DNA of 21,956 nt from an uncultured Erysipelotrichaceae bacterium. Lineage in GTDB: Bacteria; Bacillota_I; Bacilli_A; Erysipelotrichales; Erysipelotrichaceae. The DNA lies in assembly GCA_937902945.1 (NCBI GenBank), contig CALEMD010000214.1, positions 1-21,956 of the forward strand, read 5' to 3'. The stretch's first letter is position 1. Each line of letters starts with the position of its first letter. The notes under the pieces are model-generated. The model had not been told where the DNA came from. It saw only the letters and a program-made list of their open reading frames with translations, and did not search any database. Shown here piece after piece: positions 1-8,871 of the stretch. The translations under genes were made by a program, and so were the position numbers.

Positions 1-1451
1 CAAGCTTCATGAGTCTGCCTCAGTTCAAACCAGAATAAGCTTCCTTTTCCAAGTTCACTTTGAACGCCATATTCTGCATGATGTGTATCTAGAATTGCCT
101 TAACAATCGCCAGACCCAGTCCGGTAGAATCTTTTGATCGGAAGAAAGACCTGGATGCTTTCTGATATCTATTCCATATAAGAGGCAGATCTTCTTTTGC
201 AATTCCTTCGCCTTCGTCCTGAACTTCAACTCGAATGGTTTCATTTTCATCTTTAGACAGAGCTCTGATCCATATTCTGTGATTTTCCGGAGTATGCTTC
301 AGTGCATTAGAAAGAAAATTGTATATAACCTGACCGATTTTTATCTCATCAGCATAGCAGGTCATGGTTTCCGGAGCCTCAATGATCACGGCAACCTTAT
401 CTTCATCAATCATCACCTGATTCAGTTCCACAATGTCACGAATTTTCTGCGACAGGTCAAAGTTTTTCAGATTCAGTTCATAATTGCCAGACTGCATTTT
501 TGAAAGCTCGCTCATGTCCGTTACTAGATGGTTCAGATAATCTGTTTCCTTTATTATGACATTCAGATGTTCTTCCCTTTTTATTGGATTATTGCCGCTG
601 ATGTCCTTGATCATTTCTGCATATGCTTTGATATTCGTCAGCGGTGTTTTGATATCATGGGAGACATTGGCAATCAGATCTTTGCGAAGTTCATCAATGC
701 GGGATATTTTTGTTCTTGCATCATTCAGCGTAGAAGCGAGTTCTTTTGTTTCTGTAAAAGAGCCTCCATCAAAGACCACGCTGTAATCTGCCTTTGCGAG
801 CTGATCTGCTGACTTCTTCATATCTACAATAGGCTTTGTCAGCATACGGGATATATAAATTGATACAATAGATGCTGCAATAACAGCAATCACTGTATAA
901 ATGACATATTGGCTCGAGAAGAATCGAATAATGGAGTCTACAGGCTCAGTTGGAGAACTGACAAACATATAGTAATTGCCAAGATTCCCTTTTACAGTGC
1001 GTCCATAAAGGATCATATCCTGATTGGTCCGTCTATTTGCAAAATTTTCAGAGTATTCGCCTTCATTATCAACCAGCAAGCTTTTCAGATATGCCGGATC
1101 GGTAAAATTTCCTTCATCGATCTGTGTGGAATCATGAAAAACACAGCCTGAACCTAATGAATCGGCATCATATATCAGATTTCCTGTTTCGTTATATATT
1201 ACAACACAGACGTTATTATCAACTGTAACCTGAAAGGCATTCGAAATATCATCGTCGCCGGTGATATTCGAATCAATCATATACCCTTGAATCTGTTCCG
1301 CTACTCTCTTAACTGTCTGTATTTTCGAATTGCGGTAATACGGCTTAACCATCGAATACTGCAGAACTCCAATCAGCAGTAGTATCATGATCGCAAAAAG
1401 GAAGAAAAACAGCCAGATATTGAAGCGGATCCCATGACGATCAAGCTTCAA
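1..1451 (-). CDS. Sensor histidine kinase of a two-component system (3' end cut by window edge)
   Basis: Membrane histidine kinase, presumed partner of the response regulator directly upstream. About 483 residues are visible and the frame is still open at base 1. Seen in order: a helix at about residues 12-32, an extracytoplasmic sensor region at about 33-180, a second helix at about 183-201, HAMP, and the H-box ANVSHDIKTP with phospho-accepting His265. The ATP-binding domain shows an N-box (NFLSNALKHTP, about 378-388), a G1 box (DEGEG, 412-416) and a G2 box (TGLGLA, 443-448). I place the start at a TTG at 1451, overlapping the end of the regulator gene by 11 bases. It gives a sensible MKLDRHG N-terminus before the first helix, and GGGG lies a few bases upstream. 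The first in-frame ATG falls inside the helix. The signal sensed is unknown; the sensor region matches nothing I recognise. The C-terminus is probably only a few residues beyond the edge. Confidence 0.93.
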   Translation of the reverse strand, partial: MKLDRHGIRFNIWLFFFLFAIMILLLIGVLQYSMVKPYYRNSKIQTVKRVAEQIQGYMIDSNITGDDDISNAFQVTVDNNVCVVIYNETGNLIYDADSLGSGCVFHDSTQIDEGNFTDPAYLKSLLVDNEGEYSENFANRRTNQDMILYGRTVKGNLGNYYMFVSSPTEPVDSIIRFFSSQYVIYTVIAVIAASIVSIYISRMLTKPIVDMKKSADQLAKADYSVVFDGGSFTETKELASTLNDARTKISRIDELRKDLIANVSHDIKTPLTNIKAYAEMIKDISGNNPIKREEHLNVIIKETDYLNHLVTDMSELSKMQSGNYELNLKNFDLSQKIRDIVELNQVMIDEDKVAVIIEAPETMTCYADEIKIGQVIYNFLSNALKHTPENHRIWIRALSKDENETIRVEVQDEGEGIAKEDLPLIWNRYQKASRSFFRSKDSTGLGLAIVKAILDTHHAEYGVQSELGKGSLFWFELRQTHEA

Positions 1452-2103
1452 ACTTATACCCCATTCCGCGTACTGTTACAATGTGATCTCTATATTTTCC
1501 AAGATTATGCCTAAGCATTTTAACGTGTGTATCAACTGTTCTGTCGTCTCCGAAATAATCATAGTCCCAGACTTTTTCAAGAAGATTTGTACGCGACAGT
1601 GCAATATTCCGATTCTTGACCATGTATAGAAGCAGATCGATTTCCTTCGGCGTCAGATTTGCTTTTTCGCCATCAACTGTAACGCTTCTTCCTTCTACAT
1701 CGATAACAAGGCCATCGAATTTCAGAATCTCATTTTCATGCTTGCGGCTGCGATCAAGTACAACTTTTACGCGTGCCATCAGTTCTTTAGGTGAAAAAGG
1801 CTTCACTACGTAATCATCCACACCAAGTTCAAAACCAAAAAGCTTATCGTATTCTTCCTGTCTTGCACTCAGCATGATAATCGGTATTTTCTTAATTTTC
1901 TTGATTTGTTTGCAAGCAGAGAAGCCATCAAGTTTTGGCATCATGACATCCAGTATGACACAGTCGTAGTCATTATCTGTCACTTTGTCTAAAGCCTGCA
2001 GTCCATCTGCTGCTTCATCTGCTTCATATCCATTCAGCTGTGCGTATTCCCGCACAACTTCTCTGATACTCTGTTCATCATCTACTATAAGTATACGAGT
2101 CAT
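1441..2103 (-). CDS. OmpR/PhoB-family response regulator
   Basis: DNA-binding response regulator of 220 residues, the usual length for this family. The receiver domain (about 1-118) has the acidic pair D8-D9, the phospho-acceptor Asp52 in LDVMMPK, Ser79 in LSAR, and Lys101 in VVKPFSP. The C-terminal winged-helix domain (about 125-220) shows the family pattern LTPKEIDLLL, then VWDYDYFGDDRTVDTHVKMLR, and ends in VRGMGYKFEA. The ATG at 2103 is 4 bases after the dnaE stop, and its ribosome-binding site (AAGGTGA) overlaps that stop, so the gene is probably translated with dnaE. The kinase gene follows with an 11-base overlap. Together they form a classic regulator-kinase pair. The regulon cannot be told from this window. 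Confidence 0.95.
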   Translation of the reverse strand: MTRILIVDDEQSIREVVREYAQLNGYEADEAADGLQALDKVTDNDYDCVILDVMMPKLDGFSACKQIKKIKKIPIIMLSARQEEYDKLFGFELGVDDYVVKPFSPKELMARVKVVLDRSRKHENEILKFDGLVIDVEGRSVTVDGEKANLTPKEIDLLLYMVKNRNIALSRTNLLEKVWDYDYFGDDRTVDTHVKMLRHNLGKYRDHIVTVRGMGYKFEA

Positions 2104-2107
2104 TTTT

Positions 2108-5100
2108 TCACCTTCGTTCTATTTGTATATACTGCCTGCAGTTCATTGCATAAACATGAACCATCTTCCGATATTCTACCATGAAAGCGGATATATGTAC
2201 CTTCACAAGATCCTGCTGTTTGTTTCTGTACAGAGATGGCATAACCGCCATATCCAGTTCCGCAGTCTCATCAATCACTTTAAGAAAAGCCATCATCTCT
2301 CCTTTGCGAGTCCGATGAGGATGAACATTGGAAATCATAGCGAAACTGTAAATCTCATTGCGAAGATTCTTAACTTGGATCAGACTCTGATCCGTAATCC
2401 CAAGCAGCTTTCGAATGTGAATAATCGGCGCCGGTCCAAGACAGAATCCCAGTGCATTCTTTTCGTTCTCTGCTCTTTCTTCTTCACTGTCCTGCATCTT
2501 CATCATAACCGGCTTAGAAACAAGTCCAAGATCTATTGAGCATTGTCCGTTCTGATCTATTTTTACAAGTTCAGCATAATTTTCTGCATCATCAAGAGCA
2601 TGCAGCAGTGTTTTTCTGCTCTGCTGAAAGCAATCTAAAGCGCCTGCATAGATCAGCTGTTCAAAAGCTCTGCGGTTGATTTTATAAAGAGACATTCTTG
2701 CCGAAAAATCAAACAAGTCGGTATAAGGTCCTTTCCTGCGTTCTTCAGCGATCTTCATCGCCACCGCAAAGCCGACATTTTTGATCATTGACAGAGGCAG
2801 AAGGATGCTTCTTTCCGACTGGATGCATCTTTCCGCACTTCGATTTATGTCAGGCCCTTCAATTTTGATATTGCGGTGTATGCATTCATCAATATACTGT
2901 GTGCACTTATCCTCATCACCTATGACACCGTCAAGAAGTGCCGAATAGAAGTATAAAGGATATTTGCATTTCAGATATGCCTGCGGATAAGCAATCATTG
3001 CATACGCAACTGCATGCGATTTATTAAATCCATAGCCAGCAAATTTCTGGATCATATAAAACAGTTTTTCAGCTGTTTCTGATGGATATCCATTCCGAAT
3101 GCATCCGCTGATGAATTCAGATTTCATAGAAATAATATCTTTCTCTTTTTTCTTTGCCATAGCTCTGCGCAGAAGATCTGCTCTGCCCAGCGTAAAACCG
3201 GCTGCAATCTGAGCAACCTGCATAATCTGTTCCTGGTAGATCATGACACCATACGTATCCTTCAGAATCGGCTTCAGTTCTTCTGCCGGATACTCTATCT
3301 TTTCAGGATTCTTTTTGTTCTGCAGATACAGCGGGATATTCTCCATAGGACCTGGTCTGAATAATGCCAGAGCTGCGGCAAGTTCATCAAAACTCCGCGG
3401 CTGCATTTTCTTGATCAGATTTTTCATACCTTCAGATTCAAGCTGAAAGACTCCGAGCGTATTGCAGTTGGAGATCAGATCAAATGTTTCCGCATCATCC
3501 TCGGGAATTCCATATACAGAAAAATCAGGATCGCTTCTGCGTATATTCTTTACAATCTCATCTGTAATTGTCAGATTTCTCAGCCCTAGGAAATCCATCT
3601 TTATCAGTCCGCGCTCTTCTAGATATTCCATGGTGTACTGGCATGTCTTCATGCCGTCACTCATCTGCATAGTCGGAACAACCTGCTCTAAAGGAAGTTC
3701 GCTCATCACTATGCCGGCTGCATGTATGCTGCAGTGGCGTGGCATTCCTTCCATTCTTAAGGCATAGTCGAAAAGGATCTGATATTGTTTTTCTGCATGA
3801 ACAATCTGATTCAGGCGGCTGCTTTGCTTTAGAGCGGTTTTCAGCGTCATCCGCGGTGTATTTGGAATCAGCCGGCAAAGTGTGTCAATTCCTCTTGCCG
3901 GAATATTCAGAACCTTGCCAACATCCCTCAGTACCTGCCGCGCACCGAGAGTTCCAAATGTAACAATATTGGCAATATGATCCTGTCCATACTTCTGATA
4001 TACATATTGGATAACTTCATCTCTGCGATTATCAGGAAAGTCCGTATCGATATCCGGCATTGAAATTCTTTCTGGATTTAGAAAGCGTTCAAATATCAGA
4101 TGATGGCGGATCGGATCTACCTGAGTGATGCCTAGTGAATAAGCTACAAGTGAACCTGCGGCACTGCCTCTTCCAGGTCCCACAAAAATATCCTGTTTTC
4201 TTGCAAAGCGGATAAAATCCCAGACAATCAGAAAGTAGTTTTCAAAATGCATCTGCAGTATAATCCGCAGTTCATATTTCAATCGGCTCAAATATGCAGG
4301 ATTATCCTGTCCCTGAAGCCGCTTTTTCAGCCCGGCAAGGCACAGCTGTGTCAGATACTGACCTGCTGTCAATGGCGCCGGTGCTTGATAAACTGGCAGA
4401 CTCGTCTTCTCAAGATTCATATCTGCATTGCATTCGCTGCTGATTAAATCCGTTGCGGCAAGATCATCCGCATCATATATTTCTTCCATCTGCTGTATAG
4501 ATCGCATAAATCTGCCCTTTACTTTTGGAAGAGACTTTTCATTCAGTGTTTTCTGAAGCCGTATACCGCAGGCTATCTGATAGATCGCATCATCGTTTTC
4601 ATTCAAATAGTAGATTTTATTAACCGCGGCTGTTCTGATTCCAAGCGGCTGGCAGCATCTTTTAAGCAATGCATTCTTGATTTTCCAAAGTCCTGATTCC
4701 TGATATGAAAGTGCCATGTAGAATGGCGGCAGTTCATTCTTCATCAGTGAAAGCTTCTGTCTCAGAGCATCCCGGTCTTCACGGATCAATTCACTGTCTA
4801 TAAATCCCCCTTCACCGTATGCTATCAGAACACAGTGCTGTGCAGCAGTGCAAAGCTGTTCATATGAGGCCGGCTGGTCATTCTCACAAAGTGCCGAGCT
4901 TAGATGAATTAGATTCTTTAATCCTGTATTATCTTTTGCAAGCAGAAGAAATTGAACAGTCTGTTCATGATAAAGAATATCTGCTTCTAAGCCGAATATC
5001 GGTTTTATGCCTTCGCTGCGGCACGCTTTTAAAAAAGCAGGTGCTCCATGCATTGTATTATGATCGCTCAGGACTGCCGCTGCAAAACCCATTTTTTTGG

Positions 5101-5179
5101 CCTGCGAGGCAATCTCAGCAATGCGTATTGTACTGTCTAAAAGCGAGTAATCGCTTCGTATCATCAAATGTACTGTCAT
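2108..5179 (-). CDS. dnaE: DNA polymerase III alpha subunit, DnaE type
   Basis: Replicative C-family DNA polymerase of 1023 residues, a short form. In Firmicutes, DnaE works beside PolC, notably extending RNA primers. Seen: an N-terminal PHP domain (about 1-200), the palm loop GPGRGSAAGSL (about 334-344), and the catalytic pair Asp378/Asp380 in PDIDTDF. The third Asp529 lies in IKMDFLGLR. Also present are HAAGIVMS (about 486-493), FRPGPM, YQEQIMQ and YGFNKSHAVAY, with an OB-fold-like C-terminus. The PHP domain reads HLMIRSDYS where metal-binding relatives have H-x-H-x-H, so its metal site looks degenerate. The gene heads an operon with the regulator and kinase genes. The start is the ATG at 5179; no Shine-Dalgarno sequence is visible before it. 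The PolC alternative is excluded because there is no inserted 3'-5' exonuclease domain. Confidence 0.97.
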   Translation of the reverse strand: MTVHLMIRSDYSLLDSTIRIAEIASQAKKMGFAAAVLSDHNTMHGAPAFLKACRSEGIKPIFGLEADILYHEQTVQFLLLAKDNTGLKNLIHLSSALCENDQPASYEQLCTAAQHCVLIAYGEGGFIDSELIREDRDALRQKLSLMKNELPPFYMALSYQESGLWKIKNALLKRCCQPLGIRTAAVNKIYYLNENDDAIYQIACGIRLQKTLNEKSLPKVKGRFMRSIQQMEEIYDADDLAATDLISSECNADMNLEKTSLPVYQAPAPLTAGQYLTQLCLAGLKKRLQGQDNPAYLSRLKYELRIILQMHFENYFLIVWDFIRFARKQDIFVGPGRGSAAGSLVAYSLGITQVDPIRHHLIFERFLNPERISMPDIDTDFPDNRRDEVIQYVYQKYGQDHIANIVTFGTLGARQVLRDVGKVLNIPARGIDTLCRLIPNTPRMTLKTALKQSSRLNQIVHAEKQYQILFDYALRMEGMPRHCSIHAAGIVMSELPLEQVVPTMQMSDGMKTCQYTMEYLEERGLIKMDFLGLRNLTITDEIVKNIRRSDPDFSVYGIPEDDAETFDLISNCNTLGVFQLESEGMKNLIKKMQPRSFDELAAALALFRPGPMENIPLYLQNKKNPEKIEYPAEELKPILKDTYGVMIYQEQIMQVAQIAAGFTLGRADLLRRAMAKKKEKDIISMKSEFISGCIRNGYPSETAEKLFYMIQKFAGYGFNKSHAVAYAMIAYPQAYLKCKYPLYFYSALLDGVIGDEDKCTQYIDECIHRNIKIEGPDINRSAERCIQSERSILLPLSMIKNVGFAVAMKIAEERRKGPYTDLFDFSARMSLYKINRRAFEQLIYAGALDCFQQSRKTLLHALDDAENYAELVKIDQNGQCSIDLGLVSKPVMMKMQDSEEERAENEKNALGFCLGPAPIIHIRKLLGITDQSLIQVKNLRNEIYSFAMISNVHPHRTRKGEMMAFLKVIDETAELDMAVMPSLYRNKQQDLVKVHISAFMVEYRKMVHVYAMNCRQYIQIERR

Positions 5180-5207
5180 GAATATATTTTATCATGAACT
5201 GCAACGA

Positions 5208-5236
5208 TTTACATTTATACCGCGGCAGTTTAAAAT
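5208..5236 (+). promoter_or_regulatory. Sigma-A-type promoter for degV
   Basis: TTTACA (5208-5213) and TAAAAT (5231-5236) are separated by 17 bases in the 76-base gap between the divergent dnaE and degV genes. Each hexamer differs from consensus at one position. The predicted transcript start is about 5242, so the leader before the ATG at 5256 is only about 13 bases and just includes GAGG. Confidence 0.65.
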
Positions 5237-5255
5237 AGATACGAGGTATTCAAAT

Positions 5256-6104
5256 ATGAAAATTGCGTATGTCACAGACAGCGGTACTGGAAAATCAATC
5301 AGTGAACTGGCGGCTGACGGAATAATCAGTGTTCCTCTTCAGATAACTGAAGGATCAACTACCTATCAGGACATGGAGAATTACAATAAGAACGACTGCA
5401 TACAGGACCTTCTTAAGGAAAAAACAATGTCCACTTCACAGCCTGCTTATGGCGTTGTTGAGGAATGCTTCCGTTCTCTCAAGTCACAGGGTGCAGAACT
5501 CATTATTGCTGTTCCTATCTGCAACGGGCTATCCGGAACTATAAGCACTATGACGGCTGTTGCCGCTTCATTGAATATGCGTATCATATGTGTTGATACA
5601 TATGTCACTGCGGTTGTACAGGAATATCTTATCAAGCGGATCAAAAAAGCATACGAAGAAGGCAAATCTGATCTTGAAATCAAGCTGATCTGTGATGAAG
5701 TGATTGCTTCTGCAAATACAATTCTAGTGCCTTCAGATCTCAATCATCTAGTGCGCGGAGGCCGTCTTACCCCGCTGGCAGCAATGATGGCTGGTTTTCT
5801 GAAAATTGTGCCAGTTCTGCGCATAAACAAGGCAACCGGCGGCCGTATTGATACCTGTGATAAGGTTCGCACCTACCGCAAAGCAATGTCGCGGGTCATC
5901 GAAATCATGAAGAAAGATCCTATTGATGAGCATTATTCCATTACCATTGCCCATGTCAATGACGTAAAGAATGCTATGTCTTTCTATCATATGATTCAGG
6001 AAGCATTTCCTAAAGCTTCAACCCAAGTCATAGAGCTTTGCAATGTAGTCGCCTGTCATACAGGTCTAGGCTGCCAGGCTATTCAGTATTTCAAGCAGGT
6101 CTGA
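5256..6104 (+). CDS. DegV-family fatty-acid-binding protein
   Basis: Cytoplasmic DegV/FakB-type protein of 282 residues, the normal family length. Characterised members bind a fatty acid and present it to the kinase FakA. Family features: N-terminal YVTDSGTG where most have a DST motif, TSQPAYG (60-66), GLSGT (91-95), the LVRGGRLTPLAA segment (about 165-176), and HTGLG near the C-terminus (268-272). The frame is open from 5178, but the ATG at 5256 gives the family N-terminus MKIAYVTDS and has GAGG about 9 bases upstream, so I use it. It is monocistronic, with its own promoter and a terminator that overlaps its stop codon. No fakA is visible in the window, so lipid specificity and partner are inferred from the family only. 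Confidence 0.93.
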   Translation: MKIAYVTDSGTGKSISELAADGIISVPLQITEGSTTYQDMENYNKNDCIQDLLKEKTMSTSQPAYGVVEECFRSLKSQGAELIIAVPICNGLSGTISTMTAVAASLNMRIICVDTYVTAVVQEYLIKRIKKAYEEGKSDLEIKLICDEVIASANTILVPSDLNHLVRGGRLTPLAAMMAGFLKIVPVLRINKATGGRIDTCDKVRTYRKAMSRVIEIMKKDPIDEHYSITIAHVNDVKNAMSFYHMIQEAFPKASTQVIELCNVVACHTGLGCQAIQYFKQV

Positions 6105-6116
6105 GGACCTGCTTTT
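6093..6116 (+). terminator. Intrinsic terminator of degV, overlapping its stop codon
   Basis: A perfect 9-base-pair stem (AAGCAGGTC / GACCTGCTT) closes a 4-base loop TGAG and is followed by a short T run. The degV stop codon TGA (6102-6104) lies in the loop, so the last codons of the gene form the left arm. The U-tract is short, so efficiency may be moderate. Confidence 0.75.
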
Positions 6117-6134
6117 CCATATAATTAAGATATG

Positions 6135-6143
6135 TGGTAAAAT
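6135..6143 (+). promoter_or_regulatory. Extended -10 promoter for the PBP gene
   Basis: TGG then TAAAAT (6138-6143) forms an extended -10 element just after the degV terminator. The -35 region is weak (TTTCCA at about 6114-6119). Transcription would start near 6150, leaving a short leader with a strong AGGAGG site before the ATG at 6171. Confidence 0.5.
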
Positions 6144-6170
6144 GGTTATTCGTTCAGGAGGACCACATCT

Positions 6171-8831
6171 ATGGATGAATTCAGCAGCAACCATAAGGAT
6201 ACTGAAAATCAGAATCCTGTTCATTCGAATACCGATTTAAAAGCAGAGCAGACAGATCGTTCTGCTGACACAGATACAGTCACAAAGATCTATGCCCCTG
6301 TTCACGATCCTGAGCACAAGATCATTGATGATCAAAAGAAACGCAATAAGGCAAAGAAAAAACAGAGACGTTTTGCCATACTGACATCTTTTCTAGTAGT
6401 TCTAGTGGTGATCTGCATCATTGTTGCAACTGCTGCCGGTGTCATTTTTGTCAAGATGATTGAAGATTCGCCAGTGATCAACGTCTCCGATTTTGTTGGT
6501 CAGGAATCCACAAAAATCTATGATGATGAAGGTACTCTTGTCACAGAAATCGGAACATATCTGCGAGAAAACATCACTTATGATAAATGTCCGGAATCCC
6601 TAGTTGATGCTTTTCTATCCATTGAAGACTCTAGATATTTTGAGCATTTTGGCTTTGATATACCGCGTTTCACAAAGGCAATACTTGAAAACCTTAAGAA
6701 CAGAGACTTTTCTCAAGGCGGCTCAACATTCACTATGCAGCTTGTCAAAATGACATATTTTCAGGATGATACAACCGGCACAACAGCAAATAAGAGCATA
6801 GATTACAAAGTGCAGCAGATCTATCTTGCAATTGAACTTGAGACGCAGCTAGACAAGAAAGAAATATTCCAGCTCTACATGAACAAACTGAACTTTGGCG
6901 GAAATGTCCGCGGTGTCCAGAAAGCTTCTATATACTATTTTGGAAAAGACTCAACAGATCTCAGCCTAAGCGAATCTGCACTTCTTGCCGGGCTGATCAA
7001 CATGCCTAATACATACAATCCATACAGCTATCTTGACTATGCAACAGACCGCAGGAATCAGGTCCTTGATTCCATGGTATACCATGGATATATCACTCAG
7101 AATGAATGCGACCTTGCAAAAACCATCAAAGTTGAAGACCAGTTAGTTGGTGAAAACCGAAGTGCTGCTGAAGGATCACAGTACCAGTCCTATATTGATA
7201 CCGTTGTATCCGAAGCGCAGAAAATGACAGGAAAAGACCCTACTGTGTATGGAATGGAAATTCACACATATATGAATCGAACTGTTCAGGACACAATCGA
7301 TTCCATACAGAATGGTGATACCACTGTACAGTTTCCTGATGAACTCATGCAGGTAGCAATGATATCCATGAATAATCAAACCGGCGCTATTATAGGCATA
7401 GGCGGCGGCCGAAATTATGACGGCGCAAGACTTCTAAACCGAGCAACTTCACAGTACAAGCAGCCAGGCTCTTCAGTCAAACCGATTCTATCCTATGCAC
7501 TTGCATTTGAATATCTTGGCTATTCAATGGATGAGATCCTTATCGACAAGCCAATTACCTACCCAATGGAAAGCAGAGTCTTAGTCAACTTCAACGGACA
7601 ATATGAAGGTGATATAACAATTAAGGATGCTGTCGGCAAATCACTGAACATACCAGCTATTCTCACATTGGAGAAAGTAGTCGATAAAATTGGAAGCAAT
7701 AAAGTTGCTGATTACCTGCAGTCAATCGGATACACACGTGTTACAGATGACAATTTCCATCTCTCGTATGCAATCGGCGGAACAACATTTGAAACAACTG
7801 TTTATGAAATGGCCGGCGCTCACGCAATGATCATCAATGACGGTGTATACAATGAACCGCATACTATTGAAAAAATTGAAATGACTGACGGATCAGAATA
7901 CTATCCGCAGAACCAGAATCGCCAGGTACTCAGTTCTGGCAGTGCATATCTTACAGCCATGCTGATGGAGAATAACGTTTCCGGTCCTTATTTCAACTAC
8001 ATGCAGATTCTAAAACGCGATTATCCAGTTTACGCAAAGACCGGAACTACAGACTGGGGCAGTGATGGTCTGCAGTATGGAATACCTAAAGGTGTAGCTA
8101 AAGATAAATGGATGATATCGTCTACCTCTCAATATACGAATGCTGTCTGGATTGGATATGACATGGCACAGAGCGGTGAGCAGACATACTTCACATCCTA
8201 TAAGAGCAGTCTGAATATTCCAGGCAACATCAACAAGCTTCTGCTTGATTCTGAAGACACCATAAGTGATACGATCCCAACAGGCGTTGAAAAACCAGAT
8301 GATGTTGTGGATTCGACATATGTTTATGGTACTTATCCGCATGTAACAGCAGAGGATTGGATGGACAGCAGCACAATCATTACTTCACAGGTATCTGCTG
8401 CCGGTCTGAAAAATCAGCCGCTGATCAGTTCCAGTGAATACTTAGAAACCGAAGCTCCTGTATTGAATGGCATAACAGCAGTAATCGGCAATGATGGTTA
8501 CCTGACTGTATCCTGGGACACCAATTCAAATACTTGCACTGACGGAAAACGCAATATCTCTTTGCATGATGATTATAACAATATTGATATGTGGGGCGCC
8601 TGCCTAGCAGATCTGACATGGCTGACAAGCGGAAACGGCAATACATTCTGGGCTACCGTTTATAATGACGACTACGAAGTGGCTCAGATTACCAGTGACA
8701 GCGGATACTATCATGACTGGCCTGCAGACATGTGGGGAACAGTCAAAGTCTGCGGCGGTTTCTCCAATGAAAAAGGCACAAGTGAAACAGTCTGCACTGT
8801 CGCCACCTATGAACCGGCACCAGCCGAATAA
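6171..8831 (+). CDS. Class A penicillin-binding protein (bifunctional transglycosylase/transpeptidase)
   Basis: Cell-wall synthase of 886 residues that polymerises and crosslinks peptidoglycan outside the membrane. A charged cytoplasmic N-terminus (1-67, Lys-rich at 56-67) precedes one signal-anchor helix (about 68-94). The GT51 domain follows: IEDSRYFEHFGFD with catalytic Glu152, GGSTFTMQL (183-191), and LNFGGNVRGVQKAS. The transpeptidase domain has SSVK (434-437; nucleophile Ser434), SLN (491-493) and KTGT (623-626). A C-terminal extension (about 760-886) looks like a beta-rich, fibronectin-like domain and holds four cysteines (789, 811, 861, 875). AGGAGG lies upstream of the start. It resembles PBP1A/PonA of Firmicutes; I give no symbol because paralogues are common. 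It is monocistronic and converges on gpsA across a bidirectional terminator. Confidence 0.95.
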   Translation: MDEFSSNHKDTENQNPVHSNTDLKAEQTDRSADTDTVTKIYAPVHDPEHKIIDDQKKRNKAKKKQRRFAILTSFLVVLVVICIIVATAAGVIFVKMIEDSPVINVSDFVGQESTKIYDDEGTLVTEIGTYLRENITYDKCPESLVDAFLSIEDSRYFEHFGFDIPRFTKAILENLKNRDFSQGGSTFTMQLVKMTYFQDDTTGTTANKSIDYKVQQIYLAIELETQLDKKEIFQLYMNKLNFGGNVRGVQKASIYYFGKDSTDLSLSESALLAGLINMPNTYNPYSYLDYATDRRNQVLDSMVYHGYITQNECDLAKTIKVEDQLVGENRSAAEGSQYQSYIDTVVSEAQKMTGKDPTVYGMEIHTYMNRTVQDTIDSIQNGDTTVQFPDELMQVAMISMNNQTGAIIGIGGGRNYDGARLLNRATSQYKQPGSSVKPILSYALAFEYLGYSMDEILIDKPITYPMESRVLVNFNGQYEGDITIKDAVGKSLNIPAILTLEKVVDKIGSNKVADYLQSIGYTRVTDDNFHLSYAIGGTTFETTVYEMAGAHAMIINDGVYNEPHTIEKIEMTDGSEYYPQNQNRQVLSSGSAYLTAMLMENNVSGPYFNYMQILKRDYPVYAKTGTTDWGSDGLQYGIPKGVAKDKWMISSTSQYTNAVWIGYDMAQSGEQTYFTSYKSSLNIPGNINKLLLDSEDTISDTIPTGVEKPDDVVDSTYVYGTYPHVTAEDWMDSSTIITSQVSAAGLKNQPLISSSEYLETEAPVLNGITAVIGNDGYLTVSWDTNSNTCTDGKRNISLHDDYNNIDMWGACLADLTWLTSGNGNTFWATVYNDDYEVAQITSDSGYYHDWPADMWGTVKVCGGFSNEKGTSETVCTVATYEPAPAE

Positions 8832-8847
8832 AATCAAGTCATCAAAA

Positions 8848-8871
8848 AAAGGAACTCTGAGGAGTTCCTTT
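8848..8871. terminator. Bidirectional terminator between the PBP gene and gpsA
   Basis: A perfect 10-base-pair stem (AAAGGAACTC / GAGTTCCTTT) with loop TGAG lies between the convergent genes. On the minus strand it is followed by a run of seven T, a strong terminator for gpsA. On the plus strand the T run is shorter. The gpsA stop codon (8871-8873) touches the stem. Confidence 0.88.

Noticed and set aside
1985..2539. 184-codon plus-strand open frame
   Set aside because: It lies wholly opposite the response regulator and dnaE, has no family features, and its composition is that of a shadow of the coding strand.
5178..5255. 26-residue N-terminal extension of the DegV protein
   Set aside because: The extension lies over the promoter and has no ribosome-binding site; the ATG at 5256 gives the family N-terminus and has GAGG upstream.
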